In this document: positions 15,416-16,393 of the stretch, piece after piece
How the letters are laid out: each line of letters starts with the position of its first letter
How positions within the stretch are numbered: position 1 is the first letter of the stretch
Assembly (NCBI GenBank): GCA_942492225.1
Contig: CALODS010000030.1
Span: 1-16,393 of the forward strand
DNA: 16,393 bases
From: JAFGTX01 sp942492225
Lineage (GTDB): Bacteria; Bacillota; Clostridia; Peptostreptococcales; Acidaminobacteraceae
Direction of reading: 5' to 3'
Notes under the pieces: generated by a model
Told to the model about the DNA's origin: nothing
Databases searched by the model: none
Seen by the model: the letters and a program-made list of their open reading frames with translations, nothing else
Position numbers and translations under genes: made by a program

Positions 15416-15443
15416 AGCACGTTACCTTGTAGCGTGCTTTTTT
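15416..15443 (+). terminator. Rho-independent terminator after miaB
   Basis: AGCACGTTA pairs with TAGCGTGCT (9 bp, one G-T pair) around a CCTTG loop and is followed by T residues, 24 nt after the miaB stop. Confidence 0.88.
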
Positions 15444-15487
15444 GTAATTTGTTATACTTAATAAAGAGAACATATTTGGAGGCTAAC

Positions 15488-16393
15488 GTGGAAATAAATT
15501 ATACAAAATTGACACCAATGATGAAACAATATTTTGAAATTAAAAATAGATATAAAGATTATATATTATTTTATAGACTAGGGGATTTTTATGAAATGTT
15601 CTTTGATGATGCTATTGCAGCAGCCAAAGCTTTAGACATCACATTGACTGCAAGAAACTGTGGGTTAGATGAAAAAGCGCCTCTTTGTGGTGTACCATAT
15701 CATGCCGCAGAAAACTACTTATCAAAGTTAATTGAAAAAGGGTTTAAAGTTGCTGTTTGTGAACAAATTGAAGATCCTAAAACTGCTAAAGGTATCGTTA
15801 AAAGGGATGTTATTCGAATTGTCACCCCTGGTACAGTAACTGAACCAGGCATGCTTGATGAAAAAAGCAATAACTATATCGTTGCCATATACAATAGGGA
15901 AGATTACGGATATGGTCTAGCTTATGCAGATATAACGACAGGTGAATTGAAAGCAACATCGTTTGATAAGCATATATCTGTCCAAAAGGTTACTGATGAA
16001 TTGCTAAAAATAAATCCTTCTGAAATCATTTTATTAGAAAGCGGTTTACATAATGATATTATGTCAACTATCGAGAGTTTCAATAAAGTTTCCTTATCAT
16101 ATCGTTCAAAAGAATCCTTTCATGAAACCTACGCAGAAGACCAAGTAAAAAAGTTTTTTAATATTTACGCATTAGACAGCATTGGATTAGAAAAACAATC
16201 CCCTGAGTTAAATGCAGTTGGTTCCCTTATTGAGTATATATTAGAAACACAAAAATTGGAGCTTCAACATTTTGATCGTTTAGAACTCTATCATCATGAT
16301 CATTTTATGATTTTAGATAAATTTACTCGTAAAAATTTGGAGTTAACTGAAACCATTCGGGGCAAAGACAAAAAAGGCTCTCTTTTATGGATT
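15488..16393 (+). CDS. mutS: DNA mismatch repair protein MutS, N-terminal part (runs off the window)
   Basis: The first 302 codons of MutS are present and the frame is open to the last base. A GTG start at 15488 is supported by TTGGAGG five nt upstream and by the family-like opening VEINYTKLTPMMKQYFEIKNRY. The mismatch-recognition domain contains the Phe-x-Glu motif in LGDFYEMFFDDA (Phe34, Glu36), followed by LTARN, PLCGVPYHAAENYLSKLIEKG, VCEQIEDP and VKRDVIRIVTPGT. The connector domain follows (GYGLAYADITTGELKAT), and the start of the lever/core domain (HHDHFMILDKFTRKNLELTETIRGK) is reached at the right edge. The ATPase and clamp regions are outside the window. Confidence 0.96.
   Translation, partial: MEINYTKLTPMMKQYFEIKNRYKDYILFYRLGDFYEMFFDDAIAAAKALDITLTARNCGLDEKAPLCGVPYHAAENYLSKLIEKGFKVAVCEQIEDPKTAKGIVKRDVIRIVTPGTVTEPGMLDEKSNNYIVAIYNREDYGYGLAYADITTGELKATSFDKHISVQKVTDELLKINPSEIILLESGLHNDIMSTIESFNKVSLSYRSKESFHETYAEDQVKKFFNIYALDSIGLEKQSPELNAVGSLIEYILETQKLELQHFDRLELYHHDHFMILDKFTRKNLELTETIRGKDKKGSLLWI

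Noticed and set aside
14095..15420. Several minus-strand open frames across miaB
   Set aside because: They lie opposite conserved miaB coding sequence, lack ribosome binding sites and show no protein-like patterns.
1..16393. CRISPR arrays, tRNA/rRNA genes, insertion sequences, phage or toxin-antitoxin genes
   Set aside because: Scanning by eye found no regularly spaced repeats, no tRNA-like or rRNA sequence and no transposase or integrase motifs.

Overview
The window is AT-rich DNA, dominated by AGA, TTA and GCA/GGT codons. It looks like a chromosomal segment of an anaerobic, low-GC Gram-positive bacterium in the class Clostridia. Three things support this: a four-gene ferredoxin-dependent 2-oxoacid oxidoreductase operon, the order cmk - plsC - ispH - rpsA that is typical of Clostridia, and miaB followed by mutS. 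Strong GGAGG-type ribosome binding sites and compact terminators fit the same picture. A cheR gene suggests chemotaxis. The genus cannot be fixed from sequence reading alone. Every gene I can support is on the + strand.

Layout. (1) 1-2807 is a sugar/amino-sugar catabolic operon: the 3' part of a GH4 6-phospho-glycosidase, a MupG-like (DUF871) 6-phospho-muramidase-type protein, and the glucosamine-6-phosphate deaminase nagB, ending in a strong terminator. (2) 2847-6746 begins with a 256-nt leader carrying two copies of a palindromic TTGTATACAA-type operator. It continues with ferredoxin, alpha, beta and gamma subunits of a VOR/KOR-type 2-oxoacid:ferredoxin oxidoreductase, then a MurR/RpiR regulator and a terminator. 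(3) 6747-8790 is a small accessory stretch with two GNAT acetyltransferases around a membrane-anchored coiled-coil protein of unknown function. Its intergenic DNA contains inverted and direct repeats. (4) 8791-12030 is the cmk-plsC-ispH-rpsA operon with zero-gap or overlapping genes. (5) 12091-12904 is a single cheR with its own terminator. (6) 13064-15443 is an EamA transporter and miaB. (7) 15488 to the end is the N-terminal part of mutS, which runs off the window.

The main anomaly is that the first ~5.4 kb contains roughly a dozen one-base insertions or deletions inside conserved genes, whereas the following 11 kb shows none. Most are one base too few or too many in a short run of identical bases. 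Several are visible as broken ORFs: the GH4 gene, the oxidoreductase alpha subunit and the gamma subunit. Two pairs are hidden because they compensate each other and leave an open ORF with a garbled stretch of protein, in the MupG-like protein and in the ferredoxin. This pattern looks more like consensus-sequence error than biology, and it should be settled before interpreting these genes as pseudogenes. I did not find a convincing unknown system. The best biological leads are the amino-sugar operon near an RpiR regulator, the in-frame beta-gamma junction of the oxidoreductase, the TTGTATACAA operator pair, and the small GNAT/coiled-coil accessory stretch.
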